Shown: positions 29,944-38,352 of the stretch, piece after piece
Position numbering within the stretch: position 1 is the stretch's first letter
Layout: each line of letters begins with the position of its first letter
NCBI GenBank assembly: GCA_021372245.1
Contig: JAJFUV010000274.1
Coordinates: 1 to 60,842, forward strand
Origin: Terriglobales bacterium
Lineage (GTDB): Bacteria > Acidobacteriota > Terriglobia > Bryobacterales > Bryobacteraceae
DNA length: 60,842 nucleotides
Reading direction: 5' to 3'
Translations under genes and position numbers: made by a program
Notes under the pieces: model-generated
Told to the model about the DNA's origin: nothing
Seen by the model: the letters and a program-made list of their open reading frames with translations, nothing else
Database searches by the model: none

Positions 29944-29973
29944 AACGCTCCTGTTCTCCTTGAAATTACTAAT

Positions 29974-31938
29974 CTATCCAAGCCCATTAGTGACGATCTC
30001 CGAAAAATCGGCGATCGACGAAAACTTCCTTAGCAACTGCGCCAGAAACGCCAGCCGGTTGGCCCGGATCCTGGGGTCGGGCGCATTCACCAGAACCTTG
30101 TCGAAGTAGTGGTCCACCACCGGCCGCAGCGATGCGATCTCGGGCAGGTTCTCGCCAGACACGCGCGCCACCGCATCATACAAATCGCGTTCGGGGCCCG
30201 CTTCGATCAGGCTCTCATCAACTTCGCCCTCCGGGAACCCGGCCTGCCGCAGGATGTTCTTGATCCGTTTGAAGCTGGCGGCCACTGGTTCGAAATTCTC
30301 AGTCGGACGGGCGATATGCAATGCCTCCAGCCGTCGCTGGAGATCGGGAAGATTGTCGAAGCCCGCAGCCATGGCCGCACGGACTTCGTCGTAAGGATAC
30401 CCGCGAACTTCGCGGAAGTAGTAGTCGATCCGGTCCCGGAAGAACTCCGTGAGCTGCGCGTCGCCGCCAGTGAGTTGCGCGAGCGGCAGTTCCAGGTTGC
30501 CCTCCACCAGGATCTTTACCACGCCTTGCGCGGCACGCCGTAAAGCGAACGGATCGCTGGAACCGCTGGGCGCTAATCCAATCCCGAAACATCCGCGCAG
30601 CGTGTCGAGCTTGTCGGCAAGCGAGACCAGCCGTCCGGCCGGGGTGGCCGGGATGGAATCCTCCATGCTTACCGGCTTGTAATGCTCATAGATGGCCCGC
30701 GCCACCTCTTTCGATTCGCCTTGCGCCCGCGCGTAGAGTCCGCCCACCACGCCTTGCAGTTCGGTGAATTCCTTCACCAGTTCGGTGGTCAGGTCGCACT
30801 TGCTGAGTTCCACGGCCCGCACGGCAGCCTCGCCGCCGCCTAACTCACCGGCCAGGGTCATGGTGCGCTGCGTTTTGGCGAGATAACTGCCCAGCTTCGC
30901 CTGGAAGGTGACATGCTCCAGGTCCGGCACGCGCGCCGCCAGCGTCTTCTTTTGATCCACGTCCCAGAAGAAGCGCGCATCGTTGAAGCGCGCGCGCAGC
31001 ACGCGCTCATTGCCCCGGCGAACCAATCCCTCCGGGTCGCCGGCCGTGTTCATCACGGCGATGAAGTTCGGCGCCAGCCCGCCCTCGGCCTTCTCCACCG
31101 AGAAGTACTTCTGGTGGTGGCGCATCACGGTGATGAGCACCTCTTCGGGTAGTTCGAGATAGCTCGCATCGAACTCGCCGAGAATCGGCGTCGGGTACTC
31201 GGTGATGAAGACCAGCGTCTCCAGCAGGTCCGCGTCCGGCTTCACCTGTAGGCCGCGATCCGCGACCAGCCCCTGGATGCCTTCCTTGATGCGCTGCCGG
31301 CGATCATCGGCCCGAAGGAGAACAAAATTCTTCTTCAGCGTCTCTTCGTAATTGTCTATGGTGACCGCTACGCTGGATTCGCCCAGGCGGCGGTGTCCAC
31401 TGGTCGTATTGCCGCTGGAAACGCCGGCCAGTTCAAACGGCACTACCTCGCTGCCCAGCAGCGCGACGATCCACCGGATGGGGCGGATGAAACGCGGACC
31501 GCCCTTGCCGGTCCAATACATCGTCTTGGGGAAATAGATACCCAGAATCAGGCTGGGAAGAGCATCCGCCAGGATGTCGCGCGTCGCGCGGCCCGCGATC
31601 TTCTTGCGCACAGCCAAGTATTCGCCCTTGGGCGTCGTGACTCTTTCGAGGCTCTTGGGACTCACGCCCTGCTTCTTCGCGAAGCCTGCCGCCGCGCCTG
31701 CCGGGGCGGCTGCGGGCGGACCCATCACCAGTTCTTCGGAATCGCTCTGCTTGTCCGCGAGGCCTTGTGCTTTGAGCGCGATGCGCCTCGGCGTGGCCTC
31801 TACCCAGGCAATCTGGCCGCCGAGCTTGTTTTCCTCGATGAGTTTGGCGAACGACTCGCGCAGTTGCCCCAGCGCCGGCTGAATCATCCAGTCGGGGATT
31901 TCCTCGGTTCCGATTTCGAGCAGGAAGTCGAGCGTCAT
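29974..31938 (-). CDS. glyS: Glycyl-tRNA synthetase beta subunit
   Basis: 654 residues from ATG 31938, taken because [18 protein letters not shown] is the family start and overlaps the glyQ stop as ATGA; the frame extends upstream only through glyQ. Further marks are the Ala-rich [29 protein letters not shown] and [29 protein letters not shown]. The end carries the tRNA-binding helical domain. It pairs with GlyQ as the alpha2beta2 bacterial enzyme. No T-box leader is visible upstream. Confidence 0.96.
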   Translation of the reverse strand: MTLDFLLEIGTEEIPDWMIQPALGQLRESFAKLIEENKLGGQIAWVEATPRRIALKAQGLADKQSDSEELVMGPPAAAPAGAAAGFAKKQGVSPKSLERVTTPKGEYLAVRKKIAGRATRDILADALPSLILGIYFPKTMYWTGKGGPRFIRPIRWIVALLGSEVVPFELAGVSSGNTTSGHRRLGESSVAVTIDNYEETLKKNFVLLRADDRRQRIKEGIQGLVADRGLQVKPDADLLETLVFITEYPTPILGEFDASYLELPEEVLITVMRHHQKYFSVEKAEGGLAPNFIAVMNTAGDPEGLVRRGNERVLRARFNDARFFWDVDQKKTLAARVPDLEHVTFQAKLGSYLAKTQRTMTLAGELGGGEAAVRAVELSKCDLTTELVKEFTELQGVVGGLYARAQGESKEVARAIYEHYKPVSMEDSIPATPAGRLVSLADKLDTLRGCFGIGLAPSGSSDPFALRRAAQGVVKILVEGNLELPLAQLTGGDAQLTEFFRDRIDYYFREVRGYPYDEVRAAMAAGFDNLPDLQRRLEALHIARPTENFEPVAASFKRIKNILRQAGFPEGEVDESLIEAGPERDLYDAVARVSGENLPEIASLRPVVDHYFDKVLVNAPDPRIRANRLAFLAQLLRKFSSIADFSEIVTNGLG

Positions 31939-32822
31939 GCAGCCACCTCCCCGGTGGTCTGCTCCAGATACGCCTGGGCGACTCCCACTGCCAGTTTCCG
32001 AACCCGCGCAATGATGCCGACCCGCTCGGTCACGCTGATAGCGCCGCGCGAGTCGAGCAGGTTGAACGCGTGCGAGCACTTCAGCACCTGGTCGTACGCC
32101 GCCAGCAGCGGGAAGCGCTGTTTCTCCTTGTAGTCCGGCCATGCGGCAAGCAGGCGCTGGCATTCTTTTTCGTGCAGCTCAAACACCTGCCACAGCATCG
32201 CGATGTCCGCCATCTCGAAGTTGTAAACCGAAAACTGCAGCTCGTCGGCGCGCCGCACATCAGCATAGGAAAAGCCGGGCGCCCATTCGATGTCGTACAC
32301 GCTGTTGGTCCCCTGCAGGAATGCCACCAGGCGCTCCATGCCGTAGGTAAGTTCGGCGGGCACCAAGTCCAGGTCCACACCGCCGCACTGCTGGAAGTAG
32401 GTGAACTGCGTGATTTCCAGGCCGTCCATCATCACCTGCCAGCCGATGCCCCAGGCTCCGAGGGTGGGCGATTCCCAGTTGTCTTCCTCGAACTTGACGT
32501 CGTGCTTTCGCAGGTCGATGCCGATGGCTTCCAAGCTGCCGAGATACTGCTCGATGACGTCGCTCGGCGAAGGTTTCAGGATGACCTGCAGTTGCTGGTG
32601 CTTGTAAAGACGGTTGGGGTTCTCCGCATAGCGGCCATCCGCCGGACGCCGGCTGGGTTGGATGTACGCCACCCGGTACGGCTTGGGCCCCAGCACGCGG
32701 AGGAAGGTCTCCGGGCACATGGTCCCGGCGCCGACTTCCACGTCGTAAGGCTCCTGAATGATGCAGCCGCGGTCGGCCCAGTACTGCTTAAGTTTCAAAA
32801 CGATGTTCTGGAAGGACTCCAT
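31935..32822 (-). CDS. glyQ: Glycyl-tRNA synthetase alpha subunit
   Basis: 295 residues with the class II synthetase core: [17 protein letters not shown], the active-site segment [38 protein letters not shown], and [20 protein letters not shown]. It charges tRNA-Gly together with GlyS. It starts 3 bases after recO ends and overlaps glyS by 4 bases, so the three genes are read together. Confidence 0.97.
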   Translation of the reverse strand: MESFQNIVLKLKQYWADRGCIIQEPYDVEVGAGTMCPETFLRVLGPKPYRVAYIQPSRRPADGRYAENPNRLYKHQQLQVILKPSPSDVIEQYLGSLEAIGIDLRKHDVKFEEDNWESPTLGAWGIGWQVMMDGLEITQFTYFQQCGGVDLDLVPAELTYGMERLVAFLQGTNSVYDIEWAPGFSYADVRRADELQFSVYNFEMADIAMLWQVFELHEKECQRLLAAWPDYKEKQRFPLLAAYDQVLKCSHAFNLLDSRGAISVTERVGIIARVRKLAVGVAQAYLEQTTGEVAA

Positions 32823-32825
32823 GAT

Positions 32826-33479
32826 TTACAGGGATTCGAGCAGTGGGACGGTGACGAGGTTCCGCTCGATTTGCTCCTCCATGCGGTGCACCAGGAATTG
32901 GCGCAGGTCCGCGCCTGTTGTCTTGCGCCATGAGCGCGGCGAGAGTTGTCCGATCGGTAAACGCATCATCTCTTCAGCGATGGCCAGCGACTCGCGTGAT
33001 ACCCGCAACTGTGGCAAGAAGCCGGCTATTCGCACGGCCCACAGGCTGAAATACAGCACCGCGGGCCAAACCGCATCTTTTCGCTCGCGCGCCGCCTCGC
33101 TCCCCAAGTACTCGAGCACGCTGGCGAGCAGCCGGAAATGCAACTCGCTCGGCTCGGCTGGCGGAAGCAACTGCTCGCTTGCCTCGGCGAAAAAATCCAG
33201 GGCCACCGCCGTCTCGTACTCGCTTCCCAGGTTGAGCGGCGAACTCACGAGTTCACACGCATCCAGAGTGACCAGTTCCCGGGTCTCCCGTTGGAAGTAA
33301 AACATCCGCACTTGGGAGAGCCGTTCCAACCCGGCCCCGAAACGGCTTTTGGGCCGCCGGGCGCCCTTGGCTACGCCCCTCAATTTCCCCAAGTCGCGAG
33401 TCAGGAAGCTGACAATAAGGTCCGCTTCCTTCAAGGGATACGACCGCAGGACGATGCTCTCACTTATCCTGGCCGGCAT
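32826..33479 (-). CDS. recO: DNA repair protein RecO
   Basis: 217 residues from ATG 33479 (MPARISESIVLRSYPLKEAD), the family start; the longer open frame runs back through the PEBP gene and lacks homology. It has the N-terminal OB-fold with LIVSFLTRDLGKLRGVAKGA and RRPKSRFGAGLERLS, then the helical domain. RecO helps RecA load at gaps in the RecFOR pathway. The Cys4 zinc motif of some RecO proteins is absent. It heads the recO-glyQ-glyS-ppdK series. Confidence 0.88.
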   Translation of the reverse strand: MPARISESIVLRSYPLKEADLIVSFLTRDLGKLRGVAKGARRPKSRFGAGLERLSQVRMFYFQRETRELVTLDACELVSSPLNLGSEYETAVALDFFAEASEQLLPPAEPSELHFRLLASVLEYLGSEAARERKDAVWPAVLYFSLWAVRIAGFLPQLRVSRESLAIAEEMMRLPIGQLSPRSWRKTTGADLRQFLVHRMEEQIERNLVTVPLLESL

Positions 33480-33555
33480 GACAGCGGCAGGCGCAAATAT
33501 CAGATTAACACATACGCACTTCGCGCTTGCCGACGACGCAGCGGGCGCCGTGCGC

Positions 33556-34014
33556 CTAACGCCGCTCGAATCGCCCCATGTATTGCGCCGCGGCCAGCAC
33601 GTGTCCTTTGAGCGCCTGATCCACGTCCGCGCGGCGGGATTTCGACCGCAGGCCGAGCGATACGACGTCCAGAGCAAATAGTTTGAAGAAGTACCGGTGC
33701 GGGCCGTGCCCTTTGGGTGGCATGGGTCCACCGTAACCGGAGCGCCCGAAGTCGTTCACGCCTTCCACTCCCGCCGTTCCCGGTTTAGAACCCTGCGGCA
33801 GGCTGTGTTCGGAGGCCGGCACATCCCACAACAGCCAGTGTGTCCATGTGCCGACAGGCGCGTCCGGATCGTCCACGATCAGCGCAAAGCTCTGCGTTCC
33901 GGCCGGCGCACCGCTCCATTCGATTGCGGGCGACACATCGGCGCCCTCGCCCGTGTGCAGCTTGGGTATTGTCCCGCCTTCCGCGAAGGCGGGGATCAAC
34001 AATTTGAGAGGCAT
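33556..34014 (-). CDS. YbhB/YbcL family PEBP-like protein
   Basis: 152 residues, the usual length. The phosphatidylethanolamine-binding-protein fold is shown by DVSPAIEWSGAPAGTQSFAL, VDDPDAPVGTWTHWLLWDVP and PPKGHGPHRYFFKLFALD, which form the anion-binding pocket. There is no signal peptide, so it is cytoplasmic. Function in bacteria is not settled. It sits 17 bases downstream of the GH88 gene on the same strand. Confidence 0.92.
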   Translation of the reverse strand: MPLKLLIPAFAEGGTIPKLHTGEGADVSPAIEWSGAPAGTQSFALIVDDPDAPVGTWTHWLLWDVPASEHSLPQGSKPGTAGVEGVNDFGRSGYGGPMPPKGHGPHRYFFKLFALDVVSLGLRSKSRRADVDQALKGHVLAAAQYMGRFERR

Positions 34015-34031
34015 GGAAACCTCGATTGTCT

Positions 34032-35159
34032 TTAAAGATAGCGCAGGGCGTTTTCCAACGCTTCAACGAAGAAGTACTCGCCCCACATCACGGACTCGTT
34101 CACGCCGAGCTTCTTATGCATGTGGTAGACGCCGCCCTTGAGCACGCCTTCCCATGCGGGATCCGACTTGCCCAGATGCTTGTTGCACAGCGAGCGCAGG
34201 ATATGCATGGCCGCGGACCAGTAGAATTGGCCCTTGACCGGATCGTGCAGCAGGCGAGAAAGACGAAGCAATCCGCTGGCGGCAATGGCGGCGGCGGAAG
34301 TGTCCAGCAGCTTGCGGCTTTCCGGCGGCGCGCCGAAGTCCCATGGCGGAACTCCGTCGGCCGGCGTGTGCATGATGTAGAAATCGGCACACGCCTCGGC
34401 GGTTTCGAGGAACCGCGGATCGCGACTGTACTCGTAACATGTGCCGAAACCGTAGAGCGCCCAGGCCAGGCCGCGAGACCAGCAGGAATCGCCCCGGTAA
34501 CCCTGTTGCGTGGTCTGCTTGAGGAACTCGCCCGTCTCGGTATCGAAAATCCCTTCGTGCGCGGTGGAGCCATCGCCACGCACCAGCACGCGGCGCGTGG
34601 TGAGCGCGTGCCGGACCGCGATATCCCGCAACCGCTTGTCGCCGGTTTCCCGCGCAGCATAGAAGATAATGCCCACGTTCATCATGATGTCGATGAACAG
34701 TGAATTCTCGGCGACGAAGCTGCGCAGGTACTGGCCCTTTTCGCGGAAGCGCAGCGACATGGTGCGGCCGGCCTCGATCAGCACATCGTTGAGCGCCGGA
34801 TCCTTGGTCAACTGGTACCAGCGGTAATACGTCGAAAGGAAGATGAAGCCCAGGTCGTGTACGTCGCGATCGAACTTGCGCGGTTCGAGCGGCTTCGTGT
34901 ACCGTATGGCTTGCTTCAGCCAGAAGTCCGACGCACCGTTTCCGTTTTCCAGGCGCTTATGAAACAGCCACATCATTCCTGGCAGGAATCCGTCGCACCA
35001 GTGCGTCCAGGCAGGCCCTTCGTGCTTCCACTTGCCGTCCTTCGTGTACATCGGGTAGAAATCCGCGTGTTTCTCAATCAACCGCCGCACCTGTTGTGCG
35101 GCGTACCCGACGGTTTGCTCGAATAGGACTTTATCGTTTTCGAACTCGATCGTAATCAC
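34032..35159 (-). CDS. Glycoside hydrolase family 88, unsaturated glucuronyl/galacturonyl hydrolase
   Basis: 375 residues without a signal peptide, so it works in the cytoplasm. The alpha/alpha-barrel marks are [33 protein letters not shown] (catalytic Asp near 101), [15 protein letters not shown], and [20 protein letters not shown]. The family hydrates the double bond of unsaturated uronic sugars released by polysaccharide lyases. It supports use of pectin- or glycosaminoglycan-like substrates, in line with the GH106 gene at 17696. No lyase gene is in the window. It is followed closely by the PEBP gene. Confidence 0.9.
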   Translation of the reverse strand: MITIEFENDKVLFEQTVGYAAQQVRRLIEKHADFYPMYTKDGKWKHEGPAWTHWCDGFLPGMMWLFHKRLENGNGASDFWLKQAIRYTKPLEPRKFDRDVHDLGFIFLSTYYRWYQLTKDPALNDVLIEAGRTMSLRFREKGQYLRSFVAENSLFIDIMMNVGIIFYAARETGDKRLRDIAVRHALTTRRVLVRGDGSTAHEGIFDTETGEFLKQTTQQGYRGDSCWSRGLAWALYGFGTCYEYSRDPRFLETAEACADFYIMHTPADGVPPWDFGAPPESRKLLDTSAAAIAASGLLRLSRLLHDPVKGQFYWSAAMHILRSLCNKHLGKSDPAWEGVLKGGVYHMHKKLGVNESVMWGEYFFVEALENALRYL

Positions 35160-35253
35160 GATGTCGACCTCTTAGGGGACTGTGTTCATTATACTCACCC
35201 AGAAGCCGGTGCTATCCGGGTACGTCGACCGCCGCGGCGCAAGCTTTGAGTGT

Positions 35254-35778
35254 TTAGCTTTCGAGGACGCAGACGTCGCGGAGGTTACGGTAATCCTCCG
35301 CGTAATCCAAGCCGTAGCCGACCACGAACTCATCCGGAATCTGGAAGCCGACGTAGTCGACTTCAACGGGCCGCAGACGCCGGCTGGGCTTGTCGAGCAA
35401 CGCCGCAATACGCACGGAGCGCGGCTTGCGTTGTTCGAGCACGTGCTTCAGGTAGGTGAGCGTCACGCCGCTATCGACAATGTCCTCGACGATCAGGACG
35501 TCCGCGTTCTCGATGGTGCTGTCCAGGTCCCTGGTAAGCTTCACTTCTCCGGAACTGGTCTTGCCGCGGCCATAGCTCGCCGTACCGATGAAATCGATGC
35601 GGGCCTGCCTGTTAAGCGCGCGCACCAAGTCGGAGAGGAAAATGCACGCCCCCTTTAGAATGCCGACGACGTAGAGCTGGCCCTCAGGATAATCCGCATC
35701 GATTTGAGCGGCGATCTCGCGAATGCGTCTCTGGATTTGCTGCTCGGGGATGAGGACACGCAACTTAGGCGATGGCAT
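35254..35778 (-). CDS. hpt: Hypoxanthine phosphoribosyltransferase
   Basis: 174 residues from ATG 35778 (MPSPKLRVLIPEQQI); the longer frame overlaps the upstream gene. It carries the PRPP-binding signature VLIVEDIVDSGVTLTYL (about 98-114) and the flexible-loop segment TASYGRGKTSSGEV. VDYVGFQIPDEFVVGYGLDY near the end is typical of purine salvage enzymes. It makes IMP (and probably GMP) from the base and PRPP. It starts 8 bases after the M15-like gene ends. Confidence 0.95.
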   Translation of the reverse strand: MPSPKLRVLIPEQQIQRRIREIAAQIDADYPEGQLYVVGILKGACIFLSDLVRALNRQARIDFIGTASYGRGKTSSGEVKLTRDLDSTIENADVLIVEDIVDSGVTLTYLKHVLEQRKPRSVRIAALLDKPSRRLRPVEVDYVGFQIPDEFVVGYGLDYAEDYRNLRDVCVLES

Positions 35779-35786
35779 GCTTGCTC

Positions 35787-36611
35787 TTAATCCGCGGCCC
35801 GCAAGCGCGTGCTCGGCGGGCCCATATGTATATGCGGCGCGGTGGACTTGCCTGGAATCGCCGCGCGAAACGCGTAGTAGGGAATCCGCAATTGCTCTAG
35901 GTGCTCCCGCAGCCACACGCCTTCCGGCTGATCGGGATTGAGCGCGACGTCCACGCGGCCGCGGTGATCGTAACCCAGCATGCGGTGGACGGCTGTTTCG
36001 CCTCGCGCGCTCACCGGCAACGGTTTGCCGAACTCTCTCTCAAAGGCCAACTCGATCTGGTTGAACGACCTTTGGGTGAAAATACCGTCGCCGTCGAAAC
36101 GCTCCATGGGCTTCCATTCCTGCTGTGGGGCTTCCGGTATCGCTTCGATGCTGAGTTCCACTCGCGCCATCTCGGCCAGTTCATGAAGCAGCCGCGCGCG
36201 GGATGTCGCCAAATCGAGCGTCCGCCGGCACTGATCGTAATCGAGCAGGTAAGCGGTCAACTCCGTCCGGGCTACCGCGCCGGCATCCACCAATGCGCGA
36301 GTGCGATCGAGCTCGGTTTTCCGGCGCGCCACGAGCCGCTCGGCGGCCGCCACCATCTCCTGCGCCTGGTCGATGGTCAGTTCCTCCACCGTGACGCTCC
36401 CATAAAGCAGGCGATCGAGCGTGGCCTGGTCCTCGCGGTCCTTGGCGGCCCGCTCCAGGTCATCCAGCTTCGCCCGCGGCAACACGCCCGCCTCTACCAG
36501 ACGGCGCACTTCCGCCGGGTCCGTGCCCGATGCACGCGGCATGATCGATGACGGGTTCTGTGGGAAAGCCACGGCGGAGGCCAGGAAGGCCAGCGCCAAA
36601 GTTAGACGCAT
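35787..36611 (-). CDS. Exported coiled-coil protein with peptidase-M15-like C-terminal motif
   Basis: 274 residues. There is a signal peptide (MRLTLALAFLASAVAFPQ), then a long helical region rich in Glu/Arg/Leu (about 30-160) that looks coiled-coil. The end has GYDHRGRVDVALNP (about 210) and APHIHMGPPSTR (about 260). The spacing His-x4-5-Asp followed by HxH matches the zinc ligands of M15-type D-Ala-D-Ala dipeptidases and carboxypeptidases. A periplasmic role on peptidoglycan is possible; this is inference from a short motif. It is divergent from rsfS, with only 48 bases between, and is 8 bases ahead of hpt. Confidence 0.6.
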   Translation of the reverse strand: MRLTLALAFLASAVAFPQNPSSIMPRASGTDPAEVRRLVEAGVLPRAKLDDLERAAKDREDQATLDRLLYGSVTVEELTIDQAQEMVAAAERLVARRKTELDRTRALVDAGAVARTELTAYLLDYDQCRRTLDLATSRARLLHELAEMARVELSIEAIPEAPQQEWKPMERFDGDGIFTQRSFNQIELAFEREFGKPLPVSARGETAVHRMLGYDHRGRVDVALNPDQPEGVWLREHLEQLRIPYYAFRAAIPGKSTAPHIHMGPPSTRLRAAD

Positions 36612-36659
36612 CTTCTTGATTGTAGTACGATACGGAACAGGAGCGACCGAACCAACCGA

Positions 36660-37058
36660 GTGTCATCGCACAAGCAAGCCCAGCCCCTTACCCCACAGAG
36701 TAACAGCGCTTCCGCCGGCCAGCCGTGGCTCGCGGCCTATCGAGCCGCCGAATCCAAGAAGGCGGTCGGATTGCGTGTGCTCGATCTGCGGGACGTCACG
36801 ACTTTCACCGACTTCTTCGTTATCTGCAACGGAACGAACTCGCGGCAGATTCAGGCCATCAGCGACGAGATCACGCTCGATCTGAAGAAACTCGGCGAAC
36901 TCCCGATCAGCGTGGAGGGCTACAACAACGCCGAGTGGGTGCTCATCGACTACGGGGACTTCATCGTCCATGTGTTCTCCGCCGAGGCGCGCACCTATTA
37001 CGACATCGAAAGGCTCTGGCGCGGAGCGAAGGACATCACGCCGCACGCGGGCGACTAG
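36660..37058 (+). CDS. rsfS: Ribosomal silencing factor
   Basis: 132 residues from GTG 36660. It contains the RsfS core LDLRDVTTFTDFFVICNGTN, SRQIQAISDEI, EGYNNAEWVLIDYGDFIVHV and FSAEARTYYDIERLW. It binds ribosomal protein L14 and blocks subunit joining under starvation. The first about 22 residues are low-complexity and may not be translated if the Met-less start is wrong. It is monocistronic here: the next gene is convergent, 15 bases away. Confidence 0.93.
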   Translation: MSSHKQAQPLTPQSNSASAGQPWLAAYRAAESKKAVGLRVLDLRDVTTFTDFFVICNGTNSRQIQAISDEITLDLKKLGELPISVEGYNNAEWVLIDYGDFIVHVFSAEARTYYDIERLWRGAKDITPHAGD

Positions 37059-37073
37059 CCCGGCTATGGCCGA

Positions 37074-38333
37074 CTATCCGTCTTGCGCATCTTCGCCGAT
37101 CGGGCGTTGCGAGAAATATCGAACTGCCCACACTGTGACCAGTGCGGCCTGCACAAGAAACAGGGACTCCATCATCACGGGCTTGCTTGACACCGGCGGA
37201 ATAAACGATTTCAGCAGGGACATGCCCACCGCCGTCCAACTGATCCAGAGAAACATCGGGAGCATCCTGGGACTGCGGGAGGTCACCAAGGCAATGCCAA
37301 TGGTAGTCCCGATGACGAACACCCACATGGCAGGGGAGGACAGTTCGGGTTTGTTCTTGAGAAAGTCGAAGGCGAACGCGCAATAGGTCAACGTAATGCC
37401 GATCTGCCAGCACAGCGTTTCCGAGAACAGCGCCAGGGATAACAACATAGCGCCGACAATCGTGTAAGTGAAGCGCGTATGGAGAAACGGGTAAAGCAGG
37501 AACCCGGCGGCAATGGCCACGACGCCGAGGCCCAACGCACTCCATACTGATATCTTCCGGCGGGAAGGTGCCCGTCCGGAGGTAAGCTCCACGCGGTATC
37601 GCCAAGCGCACCAGCCATAGGCCAGCCCAAGCACCGCGCCGAAGGTCAACTCCATGACCTTCCACCAACCCAACGGAAGATGCGGAACGATCTGACGGCC
37701 CCAGACCTGCCATGCCGCGCCGGACGCGAACCCGATCCCTCCCCCGATTGCTCCCCATAGGGCGAATCGCCAGGGCAACCGTGCCCCCGCACGCCATGTT
37801 AGCCAAAGCAACAGCAGGAGCGCGCCGGCGATCATTCCGGCCCAGATTTCGGGGCGTGGCTTATCGTAGCGGTTGGAAAAATAGATCAGTTTGGGCTCGT
37901 TGAGCAGTTTCCACCCCGCCCAGGTGCCGAGCACCATCAGCCCAAAGCCGGTGATGAGATCTCTGGTTCGATAATGTTCACGGGTGAAAGCAGCACCGAT
38001 TATCGCCCCGCCGAGCAATCCCCAGGCGGCACCCTTCACTGCAAAGCCAGTCAGCCCCCAACAAAGAGTCTCGGGTTGAAAACTGATCCCCACGGTTTGG
38101 CCGTATGTCATTTGCCCGCCGAACCCGACGCCGATCGCTGCAAATGCGGCAATCAGGGCTGCATCCGCCTCACGGTCGAGCAGCAAACACAGCGCTAGTC
38201 CCACCATTGCGCCGGGGATCATGGCGCCCAGCGGCCCCCCACCAATGTATCCGCGGAGGGCCCACCCGAGCGACATAGTGACAGCCGGCAACGCAAACCA
38301 CAACCACGACGGCCGCGCCGCTGTACCGACCAT
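37074..38333 (-). CDS. Polytopic membrane protein of unknown function
   Basis: 419 residues with about ten or more hydrophobic segments (for example LGAMIPGAMVGLALCLLL, AAWGLLGGAIIGAAF, MIAGALLLLLWLTW, LGLGVVAIAAGFLLYPFL, MWVFVIGTTIGIALV). No transporter signature or catalytic motif was recognised. It starts 16 bases after the TonB receptor stop, and its ribosome-binding GGGGAG lies in the loop of a small hairpin (38335-38352). It may be cotranscribed with the receptor and serve the same nutrient, but this is inference only. Confidence 0.7.
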   Translation of the reverse strand: MVGTAARPSWLWFALPAVTMSLGWALRGYIGGGPLGAMIPGAMVGLALCLLLDREADAALIAAFAAIGVGFGGQMTYGQTVGISFQPETLCWGLTGFAVKGAAWGLLGGAIIGAAFTREHYRTRDLITGFGLMVLGTWAGWKLLNEPKLIYFSNRYDKPRPEIWAGMIAGALLLLLWLTWRAGARLPWRFALWGAIGGGIGFASGAAWQVWGRQIVPHLPLGWWKVMELTFGAVLGLAYGWCAWRYRVELTSGRAPSRRKISVWSALGLGVVAIAAGFLLYPFLHTRFTYTIVGAMLLSLALFSETLCWQIGITLTYCAFAFDFLKNKPELSSPAMWVFVIGTTIGIALVTSRSPRMLPMFLWISWTAVGMSLLKSFIPPVSSKPVMMESLFLVQAALVTVWAVRYFSQRPIGEDAQDG

Positions 38334-38334
38334 T

Positions 38335-38352
38335 TGAGAACTCCCCTTCTCA
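38335..38352 (-). promoter_or_regulatory. Hairpin with ribosome-binding site in its loop
   Basis: On the minus strand TGAGAA-GGGGAG-TTCTCA forms a 6-base stem with a 6-base loop. The loop is the likely Shine-Dalgarno sequence of the membrane-protein gene (ATG at 38333), and the left arm includes the stop codon of the TonB receptor. Translation of the receptor would open the stem, which could couple the two genes. Confidence 0.45.

Noticed and set aside
31939..32163. N-terminal extension of GlyS
   Set aside because: It runs inside glyQ; the family start [15 protein letters not shown] lies at 31938 with an ATGA overlap.
32823..33555. T-box leader for glyQS
   Set aside because: glyQ follows recO by 3 bases; no leader or antiterminator is present.
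33480..33731. N-terminal extension of RecO
   Set aside because: It runs inside the PEBP gene; RecO homology begins at 33479.
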